Below, in pieces: positions 1 through 6,438 of a stretch of 8,530 bases of DNA. A program made the translations under genes and the position numbers. The stretch spans positions 1 through 8,530 of the forward strand of contig CAMBRH010000139.1 of NCBI GenBank assembly GCA_945870115.1, given 5' to 3'. The notes under the pieces were generated by a model. It ran no database searches and had not been told where the DNA came from. It saw only the letters and a program-made list of their open reading frames with translations. Source of the DNA: Chitinophaga pinensis (GTDB lineage Bacteria > Bacteroidota > Bacteroidia > Flavobacteriales_D > Crocinitomicaceae). Numbering within the stretch: position 1 is the first letter of the stretch; the number at the start of each line of letters is the position of its first letter.

Positions 1-963
1 ATCATGTTTGAAGGAATTCCAACTTATCCTGATGCAGGAAGATTTTGGCAAATTGTCGAAAAATACAAAGTGAATCAATTTTTAACTGCACCTACTGCAA
101 TACGTTCCTTAATGGGCTTTGGAGAGAAGTACGTAAATGATTACGACCTTAGTTCTTTGAAAGTAATTGGAACTGTTGGAGAACCAATAAATGCTGAAGC
201 CTGGCATTGGTATCACGAACATGTTGGAAAAGGAAATTGTCCAGTTGTAGATAATTGGTGGCAAACAGAAACGGGTGGAATCATGATTTCAGGTTTAGGA
301 AATTTATCTCCATTGAAACCAACTTTTGCAGGTTATCCGCTTCCAGGAATTCAACCAGTTTTGTTAGATCAGGAAGGAAAAGAAATTCAAGAACACGATG
401 TTGAAGGATATTTATGTGTAAAAGCTCCATGGCCGTCGATGTTAAGAACAACTTATGGAGATCACGAAAGATGTCGTGTAACTTATTTTTCACATTACGA
501 TGGATATTATTTTACTGGTGATGGCGCAAAACGCGACGAAGATGGAATGTACAGAATCATCGGTAGAATTGATGATGTAATAAATGTTTCGGGTCACCGT
601 TTTGGAACTGCGGAAATTGAAAATGCCATTAATGAAAACGATTTAATCATCGAATCGGCAGTTGTGGGTTATCCACACCCTGTGAAAGGTCAATCGATTT
701 ATGCTTTTGTTGTGTGCGAACATGCATATGAAAATGCAGATGATGCGCGCAAAAGTATTTTAAATACAGTAACAAAAGAAATAGGAAAAATTGCCTTACC
801 AGAAAAAATTCAATTCGTTTCAGGTTTACCAAAAACACGTTCAGGTAAAATTATGAGAAGAATTTTACGAAAAATTGCTGAAGGTGATACCACAAATTTA
901 GGTGATACTTCAACTTTGTTAGACCCTTTGGTGGTAGATGAAATTGTGAAAAACGCAATTTAA
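1..963 (+). CDS. acs: Acetyl-CoA synthetase, C-terminal half (5' end outside window)
   Basis: Converts acetate, ATP and CoA to acetyl-CoA through an acetyl-AMP intermediate, in the cytoplasm. The reading frame is open from base 1. The methionine at position 4 is internal, since it falls in the family's conserved MFEG(V/I)P stretch, so roughly the first half of a protein of about 640-650 residues is missing. Counting from that methionine, visible adenylate-forming-family motifs are WWQTETGG (85-92), TGDG (171-174), VSGHR at the start of the mobile C-terminal domain (195-199), and PKTRSGKIMRR, whose lysine 282 is the catalytic, acetylation-regulated lysine of Acs. The C-terminus (GDTTNLGDTSTLLDP) also matches Acs closely, which separates it from propionyl-CoA synthetase and from acyl-CoA ligases. 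The frame is intact up to its TAA stop. No partner gene follows on the same strand within 190 bp. Confidence 0.96.
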   Translation: MMFEGIPTYPDAGRFWQIVEKYKVNQFLTAPTAIRSLMGFGEKYVNDYDLSSLKVIGTVGEPINAEAWHWYHEHVGKGNCPVVDNWWQTETGGIMISGLGNLSPLKPTFAGYPLPGIQPVLLDQEGKEIQEHDVEGYLCVKAPWPSMLRTTYGDHERCRVTYFSHYDGYYFTGDGAKRDEDGMYRIIGRIDDVINVSGHRFGTAEIENAINENDLIIESAVVGYPHPVKGQSIYAFVVCEHAYENADDARKSILNTVTKEIGKIALPEKIQFVSGLPKTRSGKIMRRILRKIAEGDTTNLGDTSTLLDPLVVDEIVKNAI

Positions 964-1000
964 TTTAATTAAATGAAATTTATTTTTGAATTTTATCGAT

Positions 1001-1130
1001 AACTCCAGAGGAGTTAAATGTTTATAACGAGGGATGCAATCCCTCGTGAGGGAAAATTTTAATTCTTGTTTTTGGCGTGCGTTTTTTGTGGTTGTTGAGC
1101 CTGTCGAAATAAAAAACCATGACAAAAACA
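1001..1130 (+). repeat. Dispersed two-hairpin repeat, copy 1
   Basis: Hairpin 1 is AACTCC-AGA-GGAGTT (1001-1015, extendable by one T:A pair). Hairpin 2 is a perfect 9-bp stem with a GCA loop (1027-1047). A conserved block GTTTTTGGCGTG (1068-1079) and an AAAAACCAT block (1113-1120) follow. The same order of parts recurs at 6641-6749 without a gap across both hairpins. The two copies differ at four paired positions and pairing survives at all four. It lies just after acs, where it could sit in the acs 3' UTR, but no U-run directly follows either hairpin, so it is not a textbook terminator. I recall similar stem families scattered through Bacteroidota genomes, but cannot confirm membership here. 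Confidence 0.7.
1096..1108 (+). repeat. 13-nt repeat TGAGCCTGTCGAA, copy a (nested in dispersed repeat)
   Basis: This 13-mer is identical to the one at 3391-3403. It lies in a stretch of roughly 20 nt that is present in copy 1 of the dispersed repeat between the T-run and the AAAAACCAT block, and absent from copy 2. It therefore looks inserted into the repeat. The sequence resembles the TTCGACAGGCTCA words that are abundant between genes in many bacteria; that comparison is from memory. Confidence 0.6.
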
Positions 1131-1142
1131 AATCTTATTTCT

Positions 1143-1150
1143 TAACTTTG
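1143..1150 (+). promoter_or_regulatory. Probable murI promoter, -7 element TAACTTTG
   Basis: TAACTTTG is an exact match to the Bacteroidota -7 consensus TAnnTTTG. It ends only 4 nt before the murI ATG at 1155. The expected transcription start, a few bases downstream, falls on or next to the start codon, so the mRNA would be leaderless or nearly so. No TTG occurs at the usual -33 distance. Confidence 0.55.
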
Positions 1151-1154
1151 CATC

Positions 1155-1976
1155 ATGACAAATCCAATCGGTGTTTTTGATTCTGGCTACGGAGGTTTAA
1201 CAATTCTAACAGAATTAAAAAATAAACTTCCAAATCATGATTTCCTTTATTTGGGAGATAATGCCCGAACACCTTATGGAACTCGTTCATTTGAAGTTGT
1301 TTATGATTTCACGCTGCAAGCAGTCGAATATTTATTTTCGCAAGGTTGCGAATTAGTTATTCTTGCTTGCAATACGGCTTCTGCAAAAGCTCTGCGCAGT
1401 ATTCAGCAAAATGTGTTGCCATTAAAATATCCAGGGAAAAGAGTTTTAGGAGTCATTCGACCAAGTTCTGAAATTATAGGAAATTATTCCAAAACGAAGA
1501 ATATCGGTATTTTTGCCACCGAAGGAACCGTAAAATCAGAATCTTACTTGATTGAAATTGAGAAATTTTTCCCAGAATTAATTGTTACACAGCACGCTTG
1601 TCCGATTTGGGTTCCCTTGATTGAAAATTCTATTCACGAAACAGTAGGAGGAAAGTGGTTTGTTGAAAATGACATCAAATTATTGTTGGCGAAAAATTCA
1701 AAAATCGATACCATTTTATTGGCGTGTACTCATTATCCTTTGCTTGCAAAAATCATTCAAGAAATTCTTCCTGAAATCATTAAGCTCATTTCTCAAGGAC
1801 AAATTGTCGCTGAAAGTCTGGTTGATTATTTGCAAAGACACCAAGAAATAAATGATAAATGCTCCCAAAATTCAAAAATCGAATTTCTTACAACAGAAAA
1901 CCACTTGGATTTTGATAAAAAAGCATCGCAGTTTTTCTCAGAAATTGTGAGTTCAAAAACGGTTAGGTTGGGGTGA
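1155..1976 (+). CDS. murI: Glutamate racemase
   Basis: Interconverts L- and D-glutamate without a cofactor and supplies D-glutamate for the peptidoglycan stem peptide, in the cytoplasm. The 273 residues match the usual length of the family. The N-terminus IGVFDSGYGGLTIL (5-18) carries the conserved DSG motif (Asp9, Ser10). LGDNARTPYG lies at 33-42. The two catalytic cysteines are Cys72 in LACNTAS and Cys191 in LACTHYPLL. The start at 1155 is firm: the conserved fold begins at residue 5, and the only nearby upstream in-frame ATG (1119) is closed by a TAA at 1143, inside the promoter. There is no purine-rich Shine-Dalgarno sequence, and the promoter is almost adjacent to the ATG. It is transcribed alone and converges on the TPR gene ending at 2182. 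Aspartate racemase is less likely given the motif set. Confidence 0.96.
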   Translation: MTNPIGVFDSGYGGLTILTELKNKLPNHDFLYLGDNARTPYGTRSFEVVYDFTLQAVEYLFSQGCELVILACNTASAKALRSIQQNVLPLKYPGKRVLGVIRPSSEIIGNYSKTKNIGIFATEGTVKSESYLIEIEKFFPELIVTQHACPIWVPLIENSIHETVGGKWFVENDIKLLLAKNSKIDTILLACTHYPLLAKIIQEILPEIIKLISQGQIVAESLVDYLQRHQEINDKCSQNSKIEFLTTENHLDFDKKASQFFSEIVSSKTVRLG

Positions 1977-2167
1977 TTATTTGTTTTATGATCTAATTGA
2001 TAGATATCTAAAATGGATCTTCTTGATTTTTTCCTTCAAAATAGACTTTTGTAAATTGGTTTAAATTATCAGTGGTATTAGGAGTTTAGTTCGATTCTTC
2101 TTTAATTTCAATCTCGAAATTTTTGTAAGAAATTTTTAAATATATTTCTATTTAAAAAACTCATATT

Positions 2168-2190
2168 TCATAACTCATAACTCATAACTC
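2168..2190. repeat. Heptanucleotide tandem repeat, three copies of TCATAAC
   Basis: Three perfect head-to-tail copies (2168-2174, 2175-2181, 2182-2188) are followed by a partial TC. The array overlaps the stop codon of the minus-strand TPR gene, which ends GAG-TTA-TGA inside the repeat. The rest of the 205-bp interval between the convergent murI and TPR genes (1977-2167) is AT-rich and shows no convincing terminator hairpin. Confidence 0.8.
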
Positions 2191-4032
2191 CCCTTCAATC
2201 TCGTCCCCTCTCAAAATTCTCAATCTTTTTCTCGCTTCAGCAGTATACAAACTTCCCTTGTATTCAAAAAGAATTTTTTTGTACATTTCAATTGCCTTTT
2301 CTTTATCAGCTAAATTTACTTCATAGATTGATGCCAGTTGAAAAACGGCATCGTCAGCCAAAATATCATCACCGTGCATTTTTAATAAATCATTCAAAAA
2401 TACAATCGCCTCATTCCATTTCCCTTGTTGTTGCATCGCTTGTGACTTTCTCAACAAGATTTCATCCGCCAAACCATGATATGGAAATGCTTTTACGATT
2501 GTATCATAAAGTTCAAATGCTTTATCGTATTGATGTTGCTCCAAAAGTAAATCCGCCAATGCAAACTTACTCATCGCAGTAAAATTACTATCCAAACCGT
2601 AATTGTCAGTAATCAAAATGGAAAGTTTCATCGCGTCATTTGCAATCAATTTTGTGGTCGATTGTTTTAAAATATCTAATTGAGATTGCGCAAATTTAAA
2701 ATCTCCATCGTAATAAAAAATTCGTGCGTTTTTGAATTTCGCTTCAAAACCAATTGGTTCAAATTTAAAATCTTTGTCAATTTGCATATATAATAAGGAC
2801 GATTCCCAAATTTCATCTTGAATGACATAAATATCTGCCAAAAGCATTTTTAATTCTGCCGATTGAATACTCGTTAATCCAGCCAAAGCCAAGGCTTTTT
2901 TTAATGTTTCAACAGCTTTTGGAGTGTCGTTTCCATAAAAAGCTAAAATATGAGCATATTGTTTGACAATTTCAATCGAATTTCGGCTAATCCCCAAACG
3001 AGTAATAACTTGATTAAATTCATTTAATGTTTCTTGAACTTCGTTTGGAGCATAATTTCGTTGTTCGGTAATTTCAATGTAGCGAGAATTTAACAAAGCA
3101 AATTCCGCTGGATAATAAAATTGTTTGTCTTCACCTAAGGAAACGACATATTTATAAGCCAATCGTGCTGCCCCATAATTTTTGTTTTGTAAACACATGT
3201 TTCCAATTTCCAAAACGCGAATTCCTTCTCCATTTTCTCTTTTATCCAAAGCTTGAGCTTGAATTATCGCAGAATTAAATTGTTTTTTCTGGATTAATAG
3301 CCAAATTAACATTTCTGAAAAAACAAAATCGTTTGGTTTCTTTTGAACTTTCGTCAATAATTTTTCCTTTAATAAATCCGTGTCGGAAGCTGAGCCTGTC
3401 GAAGTTTCAAGTGAAAAATCAATGTAACGAGCCAAAGAATTTTGAACCATGTCAATACTTGAAGAATTTGATTCCAATAAATTCAAATATTCTTCAATCA
3501 TTTTTTCCGTTTCCTTATTCAAAATGTACATTTCAGCAAATTGAATATTTAAAGGAAAATCATCTTTTAAACTTTTTCTTCCTTTTTGCAAAGCTTCCAT
3601 TGCTAAATCATTTTTATTAGCCGTTCTTAAAGCTTGATAAAGTGGAAGAATGGAATATGATGAAGGAGCAAATTCTTCAATTAAATCCTTGTAAATTTTT
3701 AGTGATTCTTTTGGCTTCTCCGTTTTCTGATAAAAATCTGCCAACATGATTGGATATTCAAAATCATCTTTATTCGCTGCGACCTGCTTTTTGAGAATTT
3801 TCTCAGCATCTTTATTATTAGAAGTATTTAACAAGCAATCGTATAATCTTTTGAAATTAAATTTGCTGTTTTCTATCGAATACACCTTTTGACAATAAGG
3901 CAACGCTTTTTCAAATTCACCATTATTGAAGTAAAATTGAGCCAATTGTGAGTCCGTTCCTTCTTGAGTCAACGAAAAATTGATACAAAAAAGGATTAAA
4001 AAAATACTTAAAAAGTGATTTAATGTTTTCAT
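2182..4032 (-). CDS. Exported tetratricopeptide-repeat protein, function unknown
   Basis: A 616-residue protein with an N-terminal signal peptide: Lys2, a hydrophobic core at about 7-20, and a likely cleavage near residues 22-23. The rest is almost entirely helical repeats. TPR-like units are clear at about 29-120 (for example FNNGEFEKALPYCQKVY) and at about 485-600 (LLEQHQYDKAFELYDTIVKAFP and GKWNEAIVFLNDLLKMHGDD), where they resemble the scaffold TPRs of periplasmic and outer-membrane proteins. No enzymatic motif is seen. No lipobox is seen, so a soluble periplasmic protein is the simplest reading. Its ATG overlaps the stop of the upstream lipoprotein gene by 4 nt (ATGA), which implies translational coupling and probably a shared task such as envelope assembly; the task is inferred only. 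A short S-T-G-S-A-S linker at 211-216 is partly encoded by a 13-nt repeat also found between genes. Confidence 0.85.
   Translation of the reverse strand: MKTLNHFLSIFLILFCINFSLTQEGTDSQLAQFYFNNGEFEKALPYCQKVYSIENSKFNFKRLYDCLLNTSNNKDAEKILKKQVAANKDDFEYPIMLADFYQKTEKPKESLKIYKDLIEEFAPSSYSILPLYQALRTANKNDLAMEALQKGRKSLKDDFPLNIQFAEMYILNKETEKMIEEYLNLLESNSSSIDMVQNSLARYIDFSLETSTGSASDTDLLKEKLLTKVQKKPNDFVFSEMLIWLLIQKKQFNSAIIQAQALDKRENGEGIRVLEIGNMCLQNKNYGAARLAYKYVVSLGEDKQFYYPAEFALLNSRYIEITEQRNYAPNEVQETLNEFNQVITRLGISRNSIEIVKQYAHILAFYGNDTPKAVETLKKALALAGLTSIQSAELKMLLADIYVIQDEIWESSLLYMQIDKDFKFEPIGFEAKFKNARIFYYDGDFKFAQSQLDILKQSTTKLIANDAMKLSILITDNYGLDSNFTAMSKFALADLLLEQHQYDKAFELYDTIVKAFPYHGLADEILLRKSQAMQQQGKWNEAIVFLNDLLKMHGDDILADDAVFQLASIYEVNLADKEKAIEMYKKILFEYKGSLYTAEARKRLRILRGDEIEGEL
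3391..3403 (-). repeat. 13-nt repeat TGAGCCTGTCGAA, copy b, inside the TPR gene
   Basis: This exact second copy of the 13-mer at 1096-1108 reads TTCGACAGGCTCA in the coding direction. It encodes residues T-S-T-G-S at about 210-214, in a low-complexity loop between helices. The reading frame is kept. It may be a repeat fragment that landed in a tolerant loop. Confidence 0.55.
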
Positions 4033-4571
4033 TTTCTTACTAGACTTAAAGAAAATTCAGTTAATTCTGCATGTAACTTATTAAAAGAAATTAAACTTTC
4101 ACTTTGCGATGAAATGTATTCTTTTAGAATTAAGTTCAATTGATTTATCTTGTTTTTCTCAAATAATATGTATTCATCGTATTTTTTAATTTCGCCAGCA
4201 CTTGATTCGATATCAGTTTTTAACTTTTTTAAAGTTTCAGATTCTTCCTTTGTTCCTCTTTCAAGTTGGTTGAAATATTTACCTGCGTGTTTTAACTTTT
4301 TCCTAACCGTTTTATATTCATTAATCTTGTCAGCCATTTTTCTGTCAATTGTGTCAGAAACATAATTGTGTTTAATCCTAAATTCAACTTCTTTTACTTT
4401 AAAAATAATGTTACTTAATGTGTCTACTTTATTTTGATAAAAAACTTTTCTAATACTATCATTTGTTTTTTGCATGGCATTTAGTTTTGTTATTTGTTCA
4501 TCTTTTTTTAAGTCTTGACAAGAGAACAAAAATAAAATAGGAATTGATAATATGCTTATGTAAATTTTCAT
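4029..4571 (-). CDS. Small predicted lipoprotein with coiled, charged body; unknown function
   Basis: The chosen start gives 180 residues beginning MKIYISIL, with a typical lipoprotein signal: Lys2, a hydrophobic core, and lipobox LFSC with the acylated Cys18, followed by QDLKKDEQ. The remainder is rich in Lys, Glu, Asn and Leu, almost without Pro or Gly, and looks like long helices, probably coiled coil (for example around TVRKKLKHAGKYFNQLERGTKEESETLKKL). No catalytic motif or known domain is recognised. An upstream in-frame ATG at 4595 would add eight residues, but it lies inside the promoter's -7 box, so the inner ATG is preferred. The gene ends in a 4-nt overlap with the exported TPR gene. 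The likely location is the periplasmic face of a membrane, with the TPR protein as a possible partner; this is inferred from context. Confidence 0.75.
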   Translation of the reverse strand: MKIYISILSIPILFLFSCQDLKKDEQITKLNAMQKTNDSIRKVFYQNKVDTLSNIIFKVKEVEFRIKHNYVSDTIDRKMADKINEYKTVRKKLKHAGKYFNQLERGTKEESETLKKLKTDIESSAGEIKKYDEYILFEKNKINQLNLILKEYISSQSESLISFNKLHAELTEFSLSLVRK

Positions 4572-4592
4572 TGTATATTTTCTTTTAAGAAT

Positions 4593-4622
4593 CAAAAATA
4601 TGCAATTACTTTCGTTTTACAA
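4593..4622 (-). promoter_or_regulatory. Promoter of the lipoprotein-TPR operon
   Basis: On the minus strand, TTG (4622-4620) is followed by 19 nt and then TATTTTTG (4600-4593). Both boxes and the spacing match the Bacteroidota housekeeping promoter. The predicted transcription start leaves a leader of roughly 15-20 nt before the ATG at 4571. This splits the four minus-strand genes into two transcription units and decides the lipoprotein start. Confidence 0.75.
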
Positions 4623-4661
4623 TATATTTTAACAAGAATTTGATTTTGCTGTGCTTTTCGC

Positions 4662-4766
4662 TTATTCAGGTAATAATTTTTCGTTTTGAAGTTTCTTAAG
4701 ACTTATCTTAGCTTGTTCAGAATAAAATTCATTTTCTGAAATTATTTGTTTTAAATTTAATGCTGC
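4662..4766 (-). pseudogene. Out-of-frame C-terminal tail of the membrane TPR protein
   Basis: In the frame adjacent to the annotated end of the upstream gene, 34 codons can be read from GCA at 4766 to a TAA at 4664-4662. They begin AALNLKQIISENEFYSEQAK and end in SLKKLQNEKLLPE. Joined to ...TLISQKEYKK, they complete an amphipathic TPR helix pair, while the annotated frame adds only Gln-His before stopping. The junction is a run of five A residues (4771-4767); six would restore the frame and give a protein of about 367 residues. It could be a real mutation, a homopolymer sequencing or assembly error, or -1 ribosomal slippage. Confidence 0.75.
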
Positions 4767-5764
4767 TTTTTATATTCCTTTTGAGAAATCAATGTTTTTG
4801 TAGCGTACCAAAATGCTTCTTGATTGAAGTTTGTAAATTCATTGCTTAAACATTTTTCAAATAAGTCATTTGCTTTTTGAAATTCCCCTAAATTATAATA
4901 GCACAGCCCTCCATAAAAATTGGCGTTTAAATCCTCTGGATATGTTTTTAGAATTTCCTCAAATCGAATTAAAGACTTTTTGTAATTTCCTTTTGAGAAA
5001 AGCTCTATGGTTTTTGTGACATAATCAATATAAGGAATGTCAACTTGCTTCCAATCTAATTCATCGATTTCGTTATTCTTTTTTTCAAAATTAGCTGGCA
5101 ATCCAGTAATTATTATTTGTTCAACTTTTATAGACGGTTTATTCCTATATTTTCTGTAATCCACTAATAAAAGTTCTTTGATGTACATTTCTTTTGCATT
5201 CCGAATTCTTTTTTCAAGTATTACAGAATTTTCGGACTTGTTTATTTTTTCTGCTTCTTTTGTTTCGATTGTAAGAATTTCAGTTTTTTCATCATTTTTT
5301 ATGGTATTTTTCTCATCATTAATCAATGATTCTGTTTTTTTGTTTGAAAAATCCATTTTGATTGTTTTTGCAACAATTCTCCCTTTTTTTGGTATTTGTT
5401 TCAAAGAACTAATTTCATTTGGTATTTCAAGGTCTGTTTTTTCAATAGCTTGTTTTTGTTCATTTTTTGTGTTTTGAACAATTTTTTCTTTTTTAGTTTG
5501 AATTGAATTTGAGTAAATAAAAATAGATGAAATAATCAAAATAAATGCACCTATATATATAGTGTATTTTACGAAGGTATTTTTTGAAGTAGAATAACGT
5601 TTGTCTAATTTCTCCATCAGCGATATGTGTGAATTGTTTTTGCGCCATCCATCCATTGAATCTTTATCAAAGTCATCATTTAATTCAATATCTTGACCTT
5701 TTTGAAAATTCGTTATATCTTCACGACTAATGTTTTCTGAAAAATTGGTTTTATTATTTTTCAT
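4757..5764 (-). CDS. One-pass membrane TPR protein, candidate partner of the sigma factor; C-terminus frameshifted
   Basis: A 335-residue protein. Residues 1-65 are hydrophilic and probably cytoplasmic, with an acidic stretch ending in FDKDSMDGW (32-40), reminiscent of N-terminal motifs in Bacteroidota membrane proteins encoded beside sigma factors. One transmembrane helix spans about 66-85 (YTIYIGAFILIISSIFIY). A Lys/Glu-rich linker follows to about 185. Residues 193-208 (MYIKELLLVDYRKYRN) look like a conserved core strand-helix. TPR units occupy about 245-335 and stop in mid-repeat, because of an apparent frameshift at 4771-4767. Its ATG overlaps the sigma factor stop by 4 nt, implying co-translation. 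By analogy with ECF operons it may act as an anti-sigma or signal-sensing protein with periplasmic TPRs. No zinc-type anti-sigma motif or FecR domain is seen, so that role is an inference. Confidence 0.75.
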   Translation of the reverse strand: MKNNKTNFSENISREDITNFQKGQDIELNDDFDKDSMDGWRKNNSHISLMEKLDKRYSTSKNTFVKYTIYIGAFILIISSIFIYSNSIQTKKEKIVQNTKNEQKQAIEKTDLEIPNEISSLKQIPKKGRIVAKTIKMDFSNKKTESLINDEKNTIKNDEKTEILTIETKEAEKINKSENSVILEKRIRNAKEMYIKELLLVDYRKYRNKPSIKVEQIIITGLPANFEKKNNEIDELDWKQVDIPYIDYVTKTIELFSKGNYKKSLIRFEEILKTYPEDLNANFYGGLCYYNLGEFQKANDLFEKCLSNEFTNFNQEAFWYATKTLISQKEYKKQH

Positions 5765-6330
5765 TTTATAAATTCTTGGTTTTGTAATAATGTGTTTTGT
5801 AAGTTTCGTTTTCCGTTTTGAATGTAGCTTTTTACTTTTTTTAATTCTAAATTTAAACTTGCAGCAATTTCCATGTATGATTTATCTTCTAAATAAAATA
5901 GTTTGATGCATTCTCCTTGCTCTTTCGTTAGATTTGAAATTGCTTCTTCCAATAAAAGTAGTTTCTGTTCTTTGCTTTCATTTTCTTCTGAATTATTAAA
6001 CTCATTTTGTAATAAATCACTTGAAACATAAATATATTTATTCTTTCTATGAAATTGCATGCATTCATTTTTAACAACTTGATACAACCAACTTTTGAAA
6101 TTCATGATGGAATGTTTAAAAATCTTTTCAGCTAATTCTTCGAATATTTTAGAACAAATGTCCTGCGATTCCGCTTCATCTTTGATGTATTTCAAACAAA
6201 CACCCATTACTAAATGCCCATATCTTTCATAGATCACCCCAAAAGCGAGTTGATTTTTTGACAGTTTAAACTCTTCAATGAGTTCATTGTCATTTAATTG
6301 TCTATATTTTTTAGTCTTAAATTGAAACAT
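5761..6330 (-). CDS. ECF-like sigma-70 family RNA polymerase sigma factor
   Basis: A 189-residue protein with the two-domain architecture of ECF sigma factors. The region 2 helices span about 25-97: FGVIYERYGHLVMGVCLKYI, then DEAESQDICSKIFEEL, then the -10 recognition segment FKSWLYQVVKNECMQFHRKN. A variable acidic linker follows at 100-125. Region 4 lies at about 127-182, where LTKEQGECIKLFYLEDKSYMEIAASL leads into the helix-turn-helix that reads the -35 element (about 151-177). There is no region 3 or region 1.1. It directs RNA polymerase to a small regulon that cannot be read from this window. The 4-nt ATGA overlap with the membrane TPR gene points to a cognate regulator. No consensus promoter was found upstream, so an atypical or self-recognised promoter is possible but unproven. 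Confidence 0.9.
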   Translation of the reverse strand: MFQFKTKKYRQLNDNELIEEFKLSKNQLAFGVIYERYGHLVMGVCLKYIKDEAESQDICSKIFEELAEKIFKHSIMNFKSWLYQVVKNECMQFHRKNKYIYVSSDLLQNEFNNSEENESKEQKLLLLEEAISNLTKEQGECIKLFYLEDKSYMEIAASLNLELKKVKSYIQNGKRNLQNTLLQNQEFIK

Positions 6331-6401
6331 ATTATACCATAAAGATGCATTTTTTTCTTTGATTCCATAAAATTTCTAAAATAATTCCATATTTTTTCTC
6401 T

Positions 6402-6429
6402 TTCTTCATTCTTCATTCTTCATTCTTCA
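6402..6429. repeat. Heptanucleotide tandem repeat, four copies of TTCTTCA
   Basis: Four perfect 7-nt copies (6402-6408, 6409-6415, 6416-6422, 6423-6429) are followed by a T-run. The array lies about 70 bp upstream of the sigma factor start and so may fall in or near its promoter. Copy-number change by slippage is plausible. Confidence 0.85.
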
Positions 6430-6438
6430 TTTTTTTTT

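Noticed and set aside
4..6. ATG at position 4 as the start of acs
   Set aside because: It falls inside the conserved MFEG-P segment in the middle of the enzyme and the frame is open to the window edge, so the gene is simply cut by the window.
281..493. Antisense open frames over acs, murI, the TPR genes, pfkA and the rRNA leader
   Set aside because: These are short open frames of 60-100 codons on the opposite strand or in other frames of clear genes, with no recognisable domain or start context.
1027..1060. Hairpin 2 of copy 1 as an intrinsic terminator for acs
   Set aside because: The stem is strong but no U-run follows it, and the same structure occurs at 6667 where no gene ends, so it fits a dispersed repeat better.
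4572..4595. Longer start for the lipoprotein gene at 4595
   Set aside because: The eight extra residues (MILKRKYT) precede a complete signal peptide, and the ATG overlaps the -7 promoter box, so it would lie upstream of the predicted transcript start.
4694..4703. Another CTTAAG-containing word near 4694-4703
   Set aside because: It matches the leader repeat only partly and lies in the frameshifted coding tail (Ser-Leu-Lys-Lys), so coincidence is more likely.
4766..4772. Classical -1 slippery heptamer at the frameshift
   Set aside because: The sequence is T-AAA-AAG, not A-AAA-AAG, so the P-site tRNA would not re-pair well. Slippage stays possible but is not favoured over a lost A.
6331..6336. 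TATAAT before the sigma factor start as a promoter
   Set aside because: It touches the ATG directly, and the enterobacterial -10 hexamer is not the housekeeping box in this phylum.
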